A DNA stretch of 64,000 nucleotides from Streptomyces xiamenensis (GCF_000993785.3 NZ_CP009922.3:3844001-3908000), one strand, 5' to 3'; shown: positions 16,933 to 26,426, numbered from the stretch's first letter. Notes: a model not told the origin generated them from the letters alone. Translations and numbers: made by a program.

Positions 16933-17643
16933 CTATGCGTGCTGATAGGCGACGATCGAGATGCCGACGTAGTGCACCGCGAACGCCGCCAGCGTCAGCG
17001 AGTGGAACACCTCGTGGAAGCCGAACCAGCGCGGCGACGGGTTGGGCCGCTTCATCCCGTAGATGACACCGCCCGCGCTGTACAGCAGCCCGCCGATGAC
17101 CACCAGCGTCATGACCACGACGCCGCCTGTGCGCAGAAAGTCCGGCAGGAAGAAGACCGCTGCCCAGCCCATGGCGATGTAGCACGGGGTGTACAGCCAG
17201 CGCGGCGCGCCGACCCAGAAGACCCGGAAGGCGATGCCGGCCACGGCCGCCGCCCAGATGCCCCACAGCAGGATCTGCCCCCGTGCGCCCTCCAGCAGCA
17301 GGATCGTCAGCGGCGTGTAGGTGCCCGCGATGATCAGGAAGATGTTGGCGTGATCGAGGCGGCGCAGCACCGCGGCGACCCGCGGCGGCCAGTTGCCGCG
17401 GTGGTAGAGCGCGCTGACGCCGAAGAGCAGGCATGCGGTCAGCGTGTAGACGGCGCAGGCGACACGGCCCCGGGGGCTGCCGGCGAGAGCCGTCAGGAAG
17501 ACCCCGGCGATCAGCACCGCCGGGAACATCATCGCGTGCAGCCAGCCGCGCAGCCGCGGCTTGACCGGGGCTGAGGTCGGCGGGGACAGCGGGGGTGCGG
17601 GCGCTTCGGTCCCTTCGGCGGCCTGGGCCGCGGCAGCAGTCAT
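16933..17643 (-). CDS. trhA: Hemolysin III family membrane protein TrhA
   Basis: A 236-residue integral membrane protein of the PAQR/hemolysin III family with seven predicted hydrophobic segments from about residue 35 to the end. The family metal-site motifs are present: SALYHRG in the second segment, DHANIFLIIAGTYTP in the third and HEVFHSLTLAAFAVHY near the C-terminus, giving the conserved Ser and three His of the zinc site. The N-terminal ~30 residues are Ala/Pro-rich and cytosolic. The bacterial role is membrane homeostasis rather than true haemolysis. It stands alone on the minus strand and is convergent with the broken DUF255 gene. Confidence 0.93.
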   Translation of the reverse strand: MTAAAAQAAEGTEAPAPPLSPPTSAPVKPRLRGWLHAMMFPAVLIAGVFLTALAGSPRGRVACAVYTLTACLLFGVSALYHRGNWPPRVAAVLRRLDHANIFLIIAGTYTPLTILLLEGARGQILLWGIWAAAVAGIAFRVFWVGAPRWLYTPCYIAMGWAAVFFLPDFLRTGGVVVMTLVVIGGLLYSAGGVIYGMKRPNPSPRWFGFHEVFHSLTLAAFAVHYVGISIVAYQHA

Positions 17644-17882
17644 GCCGCCGATGCTACCGAGGGCGCCTGGGCCATTGGAGGCGAGCGGCCGGGAGGGTGC
17701 GTACGCGGCGGGGCGTGCGCCTGCTCACTTGAGCTGCTCTGGACACAGACGAGAAGACGACGCAGAATCATTGGAACAGATGAGCGCGATGGCTTCCGGA
17801 TGAGCAGAGCACGTACTCACCGGGAACGCTCACCTTGCAGCACCCCAAAACCCTCAGACCCTCGAAACCCTCAGGAGTGATC

Positions 17883-19742
17883 GTGGCGCTGACGTCAGCC
17901 AGTCCCGTCACCACCCACAGCACGGACTCCGCCCCCACCCGCCACCGCGAGCTCCTCGCCTGGGTGAGCGAGATCGCGGACCTCACCCAGCCCGACCGGG
18001 TCGTATGGTGCGACGGCTCCCAGGCCGAGTACGACCGGCTGTGCGCGGAACTGGTCCAGCGAGGCACCTTCACCGCACTCGACCCCGTCAAGAGGCCGCA
18101 CTCCTACTACGCCGCCTCCGACCCGACCGACGTCGCCCGGGTCGAGGACCGCACCTACATCTGCTCCGAGCGCGAGCAGGACGCCGGGCCCACCAACCAC
18201 TGGAAGGACCCCGCCGAGATGCGGGACATCTTCGGTGGCGAGCGCGGCCTCTTCCGCGGCTCGATGCGCGGGCGCACCATGTACGTCGTCCCGTTCTGCA
18301 TGGGCCCGCTCGGCTCCCCGCTGTCCGCCCTCGGCGTCGAGATCACCGACTCCGCGTACGTCGCCGTCGCCATGCGCACCATGACCCGCATGGGCAGCGC
18401 CGTCCTGGAGCAGCTCGGTACGGACGGGGAGTTCGTCCGCGCCGTGCACTCGGTCGGCGCCCCGCTGGGCCCCGGGCAGCAGGACGTGCCCTGGCCCTGC
18501 AACGCCACCAAGTACATCTCCCACTTCCCCGAGACCCGCGAGATCTGGTCCTACGGCTCCGGGTACGGCGGCAACGCGCTGCTGGGCAAGAAGTGCTACG
18601 CGCTGCGCATCGCCTCCGTCATGGCCAGGGACGAGGGCTGGCTGGCCGAGCACATGCTCATCCTCAAGCTCACCCCGCCCACCGGTGAGGCCCGGTACAT
18701 CGCCGCGGCGTTCCCCTCCGCGTGCGGCAAGACCAACCTCGCCATGCTCCAGCCCACCATCCCCGGCTGGACGGTGGAGACCATCGGCGACGACATCGCC
18801 TGGATGCGGTTCGGCGCGGACGGCCAGCTGTACGCCATCAACCCGGAGGCGGGCTTCTTCGGCGTGGCCCCCGGCACCGGAGAGCAGACCAACGCCAACG
18901 CCATGAAGACGCTGTGGGGCAACTCCGTCTTCACCAATGTCGCCCTCACCGACGACGGGGACGTGTGGTGGGAGGGCATGACGGACGAGCCGCCGGCCCA
19001 TCTGACGGACTGGCGCGGCAACGACTGGACACCGGAGTCCGGCACCCCCGCCGCGCACCCCAACGCCCGCTTCACGGTGCCCGCCGCGCAGTGCCCGACG
19101 ATCGCCCCCGAGTGGGAGGACCCGGCCGGGGTGCCGATCTCGGCGATCCTGTTCGGCGGGCGCCGGGCGACCGCCGTGCCGCTGGTGACCGAGTCCTTCG
19201 ACTGGCAGCACGGTGTCTTCCTGGGCGCGAACGTCGCCTCCGAGAAGACCGCCGCCGCCGAGGGCACGGTGGGCGAGCTGCGCCACGACCCGTTCGCGAT
19301 GCTGCCGTTCTGCGGCTACAACATGGGCGACTACTTCGCCCACTGGCTGAAGATCGGGCAGAGCGCCGACCCGGCGAAGCTGCCGAAGATCTACTACGTC
19401 AACTGGTTCAAGAAGGACGCCGCGGGCCGCTTCGTGTGGCCGGGCTTCGGCGAGAACAGCCGGGTGCTGAAGTGGATCGTGCAGCGGCTCAACGGCGAGG
19501 CCGCCGGGGTGGAGTCGGCGATCGGCGTGCTGCCGGCGCCCGGCTCGCTGGACGTGGAGGGTCTGGGGCTGAGCGAGAGCGAGCTGGAGTTCCTGCTGGA
19601 GGTCGACCGTGAGGTGTGGCGCCGGGAGGCGGCCCTGATCCCGGCCCATCTGGACACCTTCGGCGACCACACGCCGCGCGCCCTGTGGGACGAGTACCAC
19701 GCGCTGGTGGGGCGGCTGGTGAAGCTGCCCGCCCGCGACTGA
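17883..19742 (+). CDS. pckG: Phosphoenolpyruvate carboxykinase (GTP)
   Basis: A 619-residue GTP-type PEP carboxykinase that converts oxaloacetate plus GTP to PEP, CO2 and GDP, the gateway from the TCA cycle to gluconeogenesis. It has the family P-loop [13 protein letters not shown] with the reactive Cys at residue 281, the substrate segment [18 protein letters not shown], the metal/PEP region [13 protein letters not shown], and FGGRR plus NYFAHW-type C-terminal motifs (here [12 protein letters not shown]). GTG 17883 was chosen: CAGGAG ends 5 bases upstream and the start [18 protein letters not shown] matches Streptomyces homologues as I recall them. It is monocistronic, with a strong hairpin after the stop. 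Confidence 0.96.
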   Translation: MALTSASPVTTHSTDSAPTRHRELLAWVSEIADLTQPDRVVWCDGSQAEYDRLCAELVQRGTFTALDPVKRPHSYYAASDPTDVARVEDRTYICSEREQDAGPTNHWKDPAEMRDIFGGERGLFRGSMRGRTMYVVPFCMGPLGSPLSALGVEITDSAYVAVAMRTMTRMGSAVLEQLGTDGEFVRAVHSVGAPLGPGQQDVPWPCNATKYISHFPETREIWSYGSGYGGNALLGKKCYALRIASVMARDEGWLAEHMLILKLTPPTGEARYIAAAFPSACGKTNLAMLQPTIPGWTVETIGDDIAWMRFGADGQLYAINPEAGFFGVAPGTGEQTNANAMKTLWGNSVFTNVALTDDGDVWWEGMTDEPPAHLTDWRGNDWTPESGTPAAHPNARFTVPAAQCPTIAPEWEDPAGVPISAILFGGRRATAVPLVTESFDWQHGVFLGANVASEKTAAAEGTVGELRHDPFAMLPFCGYNMGDYFAHWLKIGQSADPAKLPKIYYVNWFKKDAAGRFVWPGFGENSRVLKWIVQRLNGEAAGVESAIGVLPAPGSLDVEGLGLSESELEFLLEVDREVWRREAALIPAHLDTFGDHTPRALWDEYHALVGRLVKLPARD

Positions 19743-19783
19743 CACCGGTGACGGAGGCGAACACCCTCCGTGACCCCACCGGC

Positions 19784-19821
19784 AAGCCGGCCCCCGCCCG
19801 ACGACGTGCGGGGGCCGGCTT
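19784..19821 (+). terminator. Strong terminator hairpin after pckG
   Basis: A perfect 14-base stem, AAGCCGGCCCCCGC at 19784-19797 and GCGGGGGCCGGCTT at 19808-19821, with a 10-base loop, 41 bases after the pckG stop. There is a short TT but no U-tract. The remaining 190 bases up to the next start contain the promoter area of the I36 gene, with no clear elements. Confidence 0.8.
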
Positions 19822-20011
19822 CGTGCGTGCCTGCGGCCCGTCCCGCACGCCATCCCACGGTGCGACAAAATGGCAGGTCAGAGGTGCTTCGGCGTCCCAT
19901 CGTCCCGTACCCCCGGTGCTGCGTTGACCGCGGGGGGAGGGTGGCGGGCAGTGTTCTCCCAGCACGCGGCGGACGGCCGCAGCGACCACACACAGTGGAG
20001 GGTGAAGAAGG

Positions 20012-20404
20012 ATGAAGAACCGCATCAAGGCCCTGCGCACGAAGATCGGCATCGCCGCGGGGGCCACGGTCCTGGCGGGGGTGGGGATCGGCGCGATGGC
20101 GACGCCGGCCCAGGCCGCCTATTCCGACTGCTCGGCCGGCGCACTGTGCGCGTACCTGTCCACCAGCGGTGGCGGCAGCCCGGGCCAGGTCTTCGGCGAC
20201 AACAGCAACCTGCGCCAGTACGACAAGTTCGCCCGGGCGAAGTCGCTGAAGAACAACGGGAACCAGTGCAACGTCCGGCTGTGGGTGGGGACCGGGTTCA
20301 CCGGGGACAACCACCGCCTGACCCGCGGCCACGTCATCTCCAACACGCAGACGTGGAACAACGGGATGTTCCGCAACGGCGTCGGCGCCAACAAGTGGTG
20401 CTGA
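20012..20404 (+). CDS. Secreted peptidase inhibitor family I36 (SMPI-like) protein
   Basis: A 130-residue secreted protein. The signal peptide has a basic start (MKNRIKALRTK), a hydrophobic core and a predicted cut after AQA at residue 35, leaving a mature domain of 95 residues. That domain has the beta/gamma-crystallin-like pattern of family I36: CSAGALCAYLS, a Gly-rich segment, NVRLWVGTGFTGDNHRL, and C-terminal NNGMFRNGVGANKWC with four Cys likely paired as two disulfides. Known members inhibit metalloproteases of the thermolysin family in the medium. A GTGAAGAAGG site precedes the ATG. The 3' end overlaps the GTG of the following lipoprotein. Confidence 0.88.
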   Translation: MKNRIKALRTKIGIAAGATVLAGVGIGAMATPAQAAYSDCSAGALCAYLSTSGGGSPGQVFGDNSNLRQYDKFARAKSLKNNGNQCNVRLWVGTGFTGDNHRLTRGHVISNTQTWNNGMFRNGVGANKWC

Positions 20405-21303
20405 TACGGCGCCGCGGCACACCTCTTCTGCTCGCCGGGGTGGCGATCCTCGCGGCCGGATGCCAGTCATCCGGCCGCGAGGCCCCGGACGAGCCGCCCG
20501 ATCCCCGGCCGCTGAACGGCGTCGTCCACTTCACCGCCACGCAGGAGAGCGCGCTGTGGCAGGCGGAGGAGGAGGGAGTGCGGGCCTGCATGCGCGAACG
20601 GGGGCACCGCTACGTCTCGGTGGAGGAGCAGGACACCCGCCGCACGGCCGCGGCCAGCCCCTACGGACTGCTGCGCCCCGGCTGGTCGGAGGACGACGGC
20701 TACGGCATGACCGCAGAGGTGTTCGCCGGACCGCCGTCCGACCCCAACGAGGGCCATCTGGCGGGCCTCACCGAGGAGGAGGCGGCGGACTGGCGGCGGG
20801 CGCTGCTCGGGGACGAGGAGAACTTCCGGGAGATCGTGCTGGCGGACGGACCGACCATCGGCTACGACCCGGACTCCTGTGTCGGTGTGGCACGGGCGGG
20901 GGTCTACGGCGCGGAATGGCCGGATCTCTATTACCCGATGGAGCAGCTGAGCAACGAGGTCATCGAGCTGACCCGGGAGTCGGGGGGCTTCCGGGGGGCC
21001 GAGGCCCTGTGGGCGGGGTGCATGGCGGAGCGGGGGCTCGCCTACGAGTCGCTGGAGGACCCCCGCCGGGAGATCCAGGATCTGCTGTCGGAGGGGGTGA
21101 CCCCCGAGGCGGCGGGGGAACGGGAGCTGGAGCTGGCCCGCACGGATCTGGAATGCCAGCTGGAGACAGGACTTCACGAGGAGGTGGAACGTGCCCAGCA
21201 AGAAGTCGAACAAGCGGTCGGGGTCGAAGCGCGGCTGGAGCTGGAACGCTACGAACAAGCCAAGGTGATCGCTCTTGAACGATCCAAAGTTGGCCGAGAG
21301 TAA
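20398..21303 (+). CDS. Lipoprotein of unknown function
   Basis: A 301-residue protein with an N-terminal export signal (LIRRRGTPLLLAGVAILAAGC) whose lipobox Cys is residue 22, so it should be anchored to the outer face of the membrane. The rest is acidic and Glu/Arg-rich, with three scattered Cys pairs and a long helical C-terminus (residues 215-300). I do not recognise a characterised domain; similar Cys-spaced lipoproteins occur widely in Streptomyces. The GTG at 20398 overlaps the I36 stop by 7 bases, suggesting co-translation. Confidence 0.75.
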   Translation: MLIRRRGTPLLLAGVAILAAGCQSSGREAPDEPPDPRPLNGVVHFTATQESALWQAEEEGVRACMRERGHRYVSVEEQDTRRTAAASPYGLLRPGWSEDDGYGMTAEVFAGPPSDPNEGHLAGLTEEEAADWRRALLGDEENFREIVLADGPTIGYDPDSCVGVARAGVYGAEWPDLYYPMEQLSNEVIELTRESGGFRGAEALWAGCMAERGLAYESLEDPRREIQDLLSEGVTPEAAGERELELARTDLECQLETGLHEEVERAQQEVEQAVGVEARLELERYEQAKVIALERSKVGRE

Positions 21304-21385
21304 TCGGAACCATCACGCAGGGTAGCCAAATCCCCCGCTGGTCACTAAGCTGCCGGTGACAGGCACTTGGACCACTGGGGGAGAG

Positions 21386-22573
21386 ATGCCCGAAGGACGC
21401 GAACGCGCCGTCGCTATCGAGGCATTCGCCGGGCGGCTGCGCGAACTGAAGGACGGTACCAGTCACAGCTTTGAGTCACTGGCCCGCCGCATCGGGGTGA
21501 GCCGTTCCACACTGCACCGCTACTGCCAGGGCAAGGGCGTCCCGGGCGAGTTCGCGACCGTGGAACGCTTCGCGCGGGCCTGCAAGGCCGACCGGGTAGT
21601 CCTGACCGAACTGCACCGGTTGTGGGTGCTGGCCGATGAGGAATACCGGCGCGGGGACGTACCCGCACCGGCCGAGGCGACGGCGGGGGAAGACGTACAG
21701 CCGTCGCCCGAGCCGGCGCAGGTCCCCGACCCGAGCCCGGTAGCGGCCATCACCCCCCAGTCCGCCGCACCGCCGCAGGACCGGGCCCCCGACCCGGGCC
21801 CGGATCCGGCGACGGACGCGGCGGCAGGGTCGCGCCGTTCCCGCCGCTGGCTGGTGGCGGGAGCGGCCGCGGCGCTGATCGCCCTCGCCGGTGCCTTAGT
21901 GCTGTGGGACAGGGAGGGCCCATCCGGCGAGAGCAGCGCCGGCAAGCAGGCCGACGACCGTCCGCTGTTCAGCGGCGTCTGCGACGAGCCCCTCGCCATG
22001 GGCCGGCACGACGGCTGCGTCGAGGAACTCCAGAAACTGCTCGTCGAACGGGGCCTGCCCCTGGTCGTCGACGCCCAGTACGGCCCCGAGACGCTGCGCC
22101 GGGTCACCGCCTTCCAGGTGCTCTCCGACCTCCCCGTCAACGGGGTCGTGGGGGACGAGACCAAGAACGCGCTGTACGAGTCCGACCTGCGGGTGACCAC
22201 CTGGAGCGAGGAGGAGATCACCGACCGCATCCGCGAGGTCTTCCCCGGCGAGGCGGGCGATCAGGCGGTGCTGATCTCCCGCTGCCAGTCCCGCCTCGAC
22301 CCGTTCTACGTGCTCGCCAACGAGAACGGGACCCGCAACTGGGGCCTGTTCCAGCTCACCGACTTCCGGGTGCGCCAGGCCGGAGGCACCACGCTGGACG
22401 CCTTCGACCCGGAGTTCAACATCCAGGCCGCCTACCAGCTGTGGTCGCAGAACGAGGACTTCCGCGACTGGCCGTTCTGCCTCCCCGCCCTGGACAACCC
22501 GCAGAACCAGGACGAGGAGGAGAAGGGCGGCGACGAGGACGCCGGCGAGGAGCCGGCCGAGGACCAGCCCTGA
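21386..22573 (+). CDS. XRE-family HTH protein with membrane anchor and extracellular peptidoglycan-binding domain
   Basis: A 395-residue fusion. Residues about 12-75 form a helix-turn-helix of XRE type (FESLARRIGVSRSTLHRYCQGKGVP). A Pro/Ala-rich linker follows to about 150, then one transmembrane helix (RWLVAGAAAALIALAGALVLW, near 153-173). Outside the membrane lie a PG_binding_1-type domain (LQKLLVERG...YGPETLRRVTAFQ) and a C-terminal lysozyme-like helix region (NWGLFQLTDF...FNIQAAYQLW). The layout suggests a one-component sensor of cell-wall state that carries its own DNA-binding domain. GGGGGAG lies 2-3 bases from the ATG. Its stop directly abuts the convergent aminotransferase stop. Confidence 0.85.
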   Translation: MPEGRERAVAIEAFAGRLRELKDGTSHSFESLARRIGVSRSTLHRYCQGKGVPGEFATVERFARACKADRVVLTELHRLWVLADEEYRRGDVPAPAEATAGEDVQPSPEPAQVPDPSPVAAITPQSAAPPQDRAPDPGPDPATDAAAGSRRSRRWLVAGAAAALIALAGALVLWDREGPSGESSAGKQADDRPLFSGVCDEPLAMGRHDGCVEELQKLLVERGLPLVVDAQYGPETLRRVTAFQVLSDLPVNGVVGDETKNALYESDLRVTTWSEEEITDRIREVFPGEAGDQAVLISRCQSRLDPFYVLANENGTRNWGLFQLTDFRVRQAGGTTLDAFDPEFNIQAAYQLWSQNEDFRDWPFCLPALDNPQNQDEEEKGGDEDAGEEPAEDQP

Positions 22574-23788
22574 TCAGAACTGCTGCTGATAGCCGTCCAG
22601 GAACTTCCCGATCCGGGTGACCGCGTCCGTCAGCTGGGTCACCGACGGCAGCGTCACGATGCGGAAGTGATCCGGCTCCGGCCAGTTGAAGCCCGTGCCG
22701 TGCACAATCATGATCTTCTCGGCGCGCAGCAGATCCAGCACCATCTGCCGGTCGTCCTTGATCTTGTACACCTTGGGGTCGAGCCGGGGGAACGCGTACA
22801 GCGCGCCCTTCGGCTTGACGCAGGTCACCCCCGGGATCTGGGTCAGCAGGTCGTACGCGACGTCCCGCTGCTCCTTGATCCGCCCGCCCGGCAGCACCAG
22901 CTTCTCGATCGACTGCCGGCCGAACAGCGCCGCCGCCACCGCGTGCTGCGCCGGCATATTGGCGCACAGTCGCATATTGGCCAGGATCGTCAGACCCTCG
23001 ATGTAGTTGCCCGCGTTCTCCTTGGGCCCGCACACCGCCATCCAGCCGCTGCGGAAACCCGCCACGCGGTAGTTCTTGGACAGACCGTTGAAGGTCAGGG
23101 TCAGCACGTCCGGCGCGATCGCCGCCATCGGGGTGTGCGTGGTGCCGTCGTACAGGATCTTGTCGTAGATCTCGTCCGAGCACAGCACGAGCCGGTGCCG
23201 CCGCGCCACATCCGCCAGCTGCCGCAGCATCTCGTCGCTGTAGACGGCCCCGGTCGGATTGTTGGGATTGATCACCACCAGCGCCTTGGTGCGGTCGGTG
23301 ATCTTCCGCTCGATGTCGGCGATGTCCGGCATCCACTCGGCCTGCTCGTCGCACCGGTAGTGCACCGCCGTACCGCCGGCCAGCGACACCGACGCCGTCC
23401 ACAGCGGATAGTCGGGCGCCGGGACCAGCACCTCGTCCCCGTCGTCCAGCAGCGCCTGCATCGACATCTGGATCAGCTCGGAGACCCCGTTGCCCAGGTA
23501 GATGTCCTCCACCGACAGCTGGATGCCCTTGGTCTGGTAGTGCTGCATCACCGCGCGGCGCGCCGACAGCAGCCCCTTCGCGTCGCCGTACCCGTGCGCG
23601 CTGGAGACATTGCGCAGGATGTCCTCGAGGATCTCCGGCGGGCACTCGAACCCGAACGCCGCCGGGTTCCCCGTGTTCAGCTTGAGGATCCGGTGACCCG
23701 CTGCTTCGAGCCGCATGGCCTCCTCGAGCACCGGGCCGCGGATTTCGTAACAGACATTGGCGAGCTTCGCCGACTGGATCACCTGCAT
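22574..23788 (-). CDS. Alanine-type pyridoxal-phosphate aminotransferase (AlaA-like)
   Basis: A 404-residue fold-type I class I/II aminotransferase resembling AlaA, which moves the amino group between alanine or glutamate and 2-oxo acids. Visible motifs are the substrate loop LNTGNPAAFGF, NPNNPTGAVY around 174-183, SDEIYDK and the PLP Schiff-base Lys238 in LSKNYRVAGFRSGW. The start ATG at 23788 opens with QVIQSAKLANVCYEIRGP, the usual beginning of this subgroup. It converges with the XRE fusion with no intergenic base and diverges from the deaminase-like gene across 159 bases. Confidence 0.92.
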   Translation of the reverse strand: MQVIQSAKLANVCYEIRGPVLEEAMRLEAAGHRILKLNTGNPAAFGFECPPEILEDILRNVSSAHGYGDAKGLLSARRAVMQHYQTKGIQLSVEDIYLGNGVSELIQMSMQALLDDGDEVLVPAPDYPLWTASVSLAGGTAVHYRCDEQAEWMPDIADIERKITDRTKALVVINPNNPTGAVYSDEMLRQLADVARRHRLVLCSDEIYDKILYDGTTHTPMAAIAPDVLTLTFNGLSKNYRVAGFRSGWMAVCGPKENAGNYIEGLTILANMRLCANMPAQHAVAAALFGRQSIEKLVLPGGRIKEQRDVAYDLLTQIPGVTCVKPKGALYAFPRLDPKVYKIKDDRQMVLDLLRAEKIMIVHGTGFNWPEPDHFRIVTLPSVTQLTDAVTRIGKFLDGYQQQF

Positions 23789-23947
23789 GTCCGCCACCCT
23801 ACGACCGTGCGACGGACGGCGCCTTGTGTTTTCCCCCACCGGAGCGAGCACGCGATGGCCTCGGGCGATCGCACTGCGTTGACCCGTGACGTACACGGTG
23901 CTAATCAGGTGAGGCCCCCCGCGCTCGCCCCGCCCCCTGGAGTCGCC

Positions 23948-25240
23948 ATGAGCACCGCCGCCCTGGACCAGCTCGCGGACGAGGTCGTCGACCACCGGTT
24001 CAAGGGCCTGCCGCCCGACGCCGCCGGGGCCACCGTGGGGCGGCTGCGGGCCCAGCGGCGTGATCTGTACACCGGCGGCTTCACCACGCCCGTCCTGACG
24101 CTGTCCGCCGAGGCCGTCGAGCACAATGTGCGCTCCCTGGACCGCTTCGCCTCCCGGCACGGCCTGGTGCTCGCCCCGCACGGCAAGACGTCCATGGCGC
24201 CGCAGCTCTTCCAGCGCCAGCTGGACGCCGGGGCCTGGGGCATCACCCTGGCCGTGCCGCACCAGGTACGGGTGGCCCGCGCCTTCGGCGTCCGCCGCGT
24301 CTTCCTCGCCAACGAGCTCGTCGATCCGGCGGCGCTGACCTGGCTCTCCGGGGAGCTGGAGGAGGACGCCGAGTTCCGGTGCGTGTGCTACGTGGACTCG
24401 GTGCGCGGCGTGGAGCTGATGGACGACACCCTGCGCGCCGTCGGCGGGAACCGGCCGGTGGAGGTCGTGGTCGAACTGGGTGCGCCCGGCGCGCGCAGCG
24501 GCGTGCGCGACGCCCGGCAGGCGGCGGCCGTCGCCGACGCGGTGGAGGGTACGGAGTCGCTGCTGCTGGTGGGGGTCGGCGGCTACGAGGGGGAGCTGCC
24601 GGACGCGGACGGCGACACGGTGCGTGAGTGGCTGAACGCACTGTCCTCGCTGGTGGTGGAGTTCGACAAGGAAGGGCGCTTCGCCGACACCCCCGAGATC
24701 ATCATCAGCGCGGGCGGCAGCGCCTGGTTCGACGCGGTGGCCGAGGTCTTCGAGGAACTGCCCGATCTGTCCCGGCCGGTGTGCAAGATGCTCCGCTCCG
24801 GCGCGTACATCAGCCACGACGACGGCCGCTACCGCGGGGTCACCCCCTTTCGCCGTGTCCCGCAGGAAGGGTCGCTGCTGCCCGCGTTCCGGCTGTGGGC
24901 CCAGGTCGTCTCCCGTCCCGAACCGGGTCTGGCCCTGATCAACGCGGGCAAGCGGGACCTCTCCTACGACCTGGGGCTGCCCGAGGTCCAGGTGATCCGC
25001 GACGCCCGGGGCGCGGTGCGCGGCGGTGCGGGCCTGGTGGTGTCCCGGCTCGCCGACCAGCACGCCTTCGTCGTGCCGGACCCGGAGGCCGGGACGGACG
25101 GTGGCGCCGAGCCGCCGGAGGTAGGCGACTGGGTGGGTCTCGGGCTGTCGCACCCGTGCACCATCTTCGAGAAGTGGCCGCTGATTCCGCTGGTGGCGGG
25201 CGACGGCACCGTCACCGACTACATCCGCACCTTTTTCTGA
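23948..25240 (+). CDS. D-serine dehydratase/D-threonine aldolase-like amino-acid deaminase (alanine racemase fold)
   Basis: A 430-residue fold-type III PLP enzyme. The PLP Lys is residue 80 in LAPHGKTSMAP at the first strand of the barrel, and the C-terminal domain carries a His-Pro-Cys metal site (His402/Cys404 in LSHPCTIFEKW) like that of zinc-dependent D-serine dehydratases. Members act on D-amino acids (dehydration/deamination or retro-aldol). The exact substrate is unknown. It faces the divergent aminotransferase, so both may serve amino-acid catabolism. The ATG follows the GC-rich leader with only a weak ribosome site. A stable hairpin follows the stop. Confidence 0.87.
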   Translation: MSTAALDQLADEVVDHRFKGLPPDAAGATVGRLRAQRRDLYTGGFTTPVLTLSAEAVEHNVRSLDRFASRHGLVLAPHGKTSMAPQLFQRQLDAGAWGITLAVPHQVRVARAFGVRRVFLANELVDPAALTWLSGELEEDAEFRCVCYVDSVRGVELMDDTLRAVGGNRPVEVVVELGAPGARSGVRDARQAAAVADAVEGTESLLLVGVGGYEGELPDADGDTVREWLNALSSLVVEFDKEGRFADTPEIIISAGGSAWFDAVAEVFEELPDLSRPVCKMLRSGAYISHDDGRYRGVTPFRRVPQEGSLLPAFRLWAQVVSRPEPGLALINAGKRDLSYDLGLPEVQVIRDARGAVRGGAGLVVSRLADQHAFVVPDPEAGTDGGAEPPEVGDWVGLGLSHPCTIFEKWPLIPLVAGDGTVTDYIRTFF

Positions 25241-25246
25241 CCGCCG

Positions 25247-25266
25247 GGGTGCGGCCGTCCGCACCC
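25247..25266 (+). terminator. Hairpin after the deaminase-like gene
   Basis: An 8-base stem, GGGTGCGG at 25247-25254 and CCGCACCC at 25259-25266, with a 4-base loop, a few bases after the stop. A short run of CCGCACCCG-like repeats follows to about 25291. Confidence 0.55.
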
Positions 25267-25365
25267 GCACCCGAAGCCGCACCCGCACCGGAATGCGGTT
25301 CCGGTTCGCCCGGCCGCCACCCGGGGGCCACCCGTCGGTCATGCCGGGCTGTGATGTTGTCCGCT

Positions 25366-26400
25366 ATGACCCCCTCCCGGACACCGCGGCGCCTCGCGCT
25401 GCTGCTCACCGTAGTGACCGTACTGACCGCGCTGGGCTCGGCCGGCACCGCGACCGCCGCGCCCGGTGCCGGTGCCCAGCCTGCCGCGAAGCCGCGGGCC
25501 GGGGAACTGATCACCGTCAGGCTCGGCGACCTGATGCCCACCCAGGCCGTGCTCGGCCACGACCAGATCCGCTACAAGCTGGGCCGCTACACCAGCACCA
25601 AGGACGAGGAACGCGGCAAGCCCAACAAGAAGTACGACGACTGGTGCGAGGCCAACGGCCAGGGCGAGGCCGCCACCGTCAAGGCCAACGCCCGGCTGGA
25701 CAAGCCCCGGCGTTTCACCTGCACCATCCCGCTCGGCCGGGAGACGGCCGAGTCGCTGGCCGCCATGAAGACCGTCGTCGTCGGCCCGCGCGGCAGGCTC
25801 TACCTCACCGACGGCCACCACACCTTCACCAGCTTCCTCGAAATGCCCGACGGCGGCGCCAGGATGACGATCCGGGTGCGCGTCACGGACAATCTGAGCG
25901 CGCTCGGCGAACGCGCGTTCTGGCGCGAGATGGAGGGCCGCGGCTACGTGTGGCTGCGCGACGCCGACAACCGGCCCATCACCCCCGCCCAGCTGCCCAC
26001 CCGGCTCGGCCTGCGCGCGATGGCGGACGACCCGTACCGCTCCCTGGTCTACTTCACCCGCGACATCGGCTACGCCAAGCCCGAGGACGGACCGAGTCCG
26101 GAGTTCCTGGAGTTCTTCTGGGCCGGCTGGCTGCGCACCCAGAGCGATCTCGACCCGGCCGGGTACGACCGCACCGACCTGAGCGGCTACCTCGCGCTCA
26201 TCGAGGACGCCTCGCGCGCCATGGTCGCCCTCGACCCCGGCACCGAACTGCCCGGCAGCGGACGCACCGCGCAGCAGCTGGGACGCCTGGACGCCTTCGG
26301 CGCCAAGGAGTTCACCTCGCTCTCCGCCCCCCTGTCCGCCGACAAGCCCGGCAAGGTGGCCTACGCCCTCAGCTACCGGAGCACGCCCGGCTGCCGCTAG
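25366..26400 (+). CDS. Secreted ParB/Srx-fold protein
   Basis: A 344-residue protein with a clear signal peptide (SRTPRRLALLLTVVTVLTALGSAGTATA, cut near residue 31). The mature part has the ParB/sulfiredoxin N-terminal fold: GELITVRLGDLMPTQ at the start and YLTDGHHTFTSFLEMP, the DGHHR-like nucleotide or phosphate motif, near residue 150. The C-terminal half is helical and unassigned. ParB-fold proteins normally act on CTP, ATP or DNA inside the cell, so an exported member is unusual but recurs in actinobacteria. An in-frame ATG at 25354 is an alternative start that would add four residues. Its substrate is unknown. Confidence 0.82.
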   Translation: MTPSRTPRRLALLLTVVTVLTALGSAGTATAAPGAGAQPAAKPRAGELITVRLGDLMPTQAVLGHDQIRYKLGRYTSTKDEERGKPNKKYDDWCEANGQGEAATVKANARLDKPRRFTCTIPLGRETAESLAAMKTVVVGPRGRLYLTDGHHTFTSFLEMPDGGARMTIRVRVTDNLSALGERAFWREMEGRGYVWLRDADNRPITPAQLPTRLGLRAMADDPYRSLVYFTRDIGYAKPEDGPSPEFLEFFWAGWLRTQSDLDPAGYDRTDLSGYLALIEDASRAMVALDPGTELPGSGRTAQQLGRLDAFGAKEFTSLSAPLSADKPGKVAYALSYRSTPGCR

Positions 26401-26426
26401 GCTTCGCCCCGACGGGAGGGGGCGGT

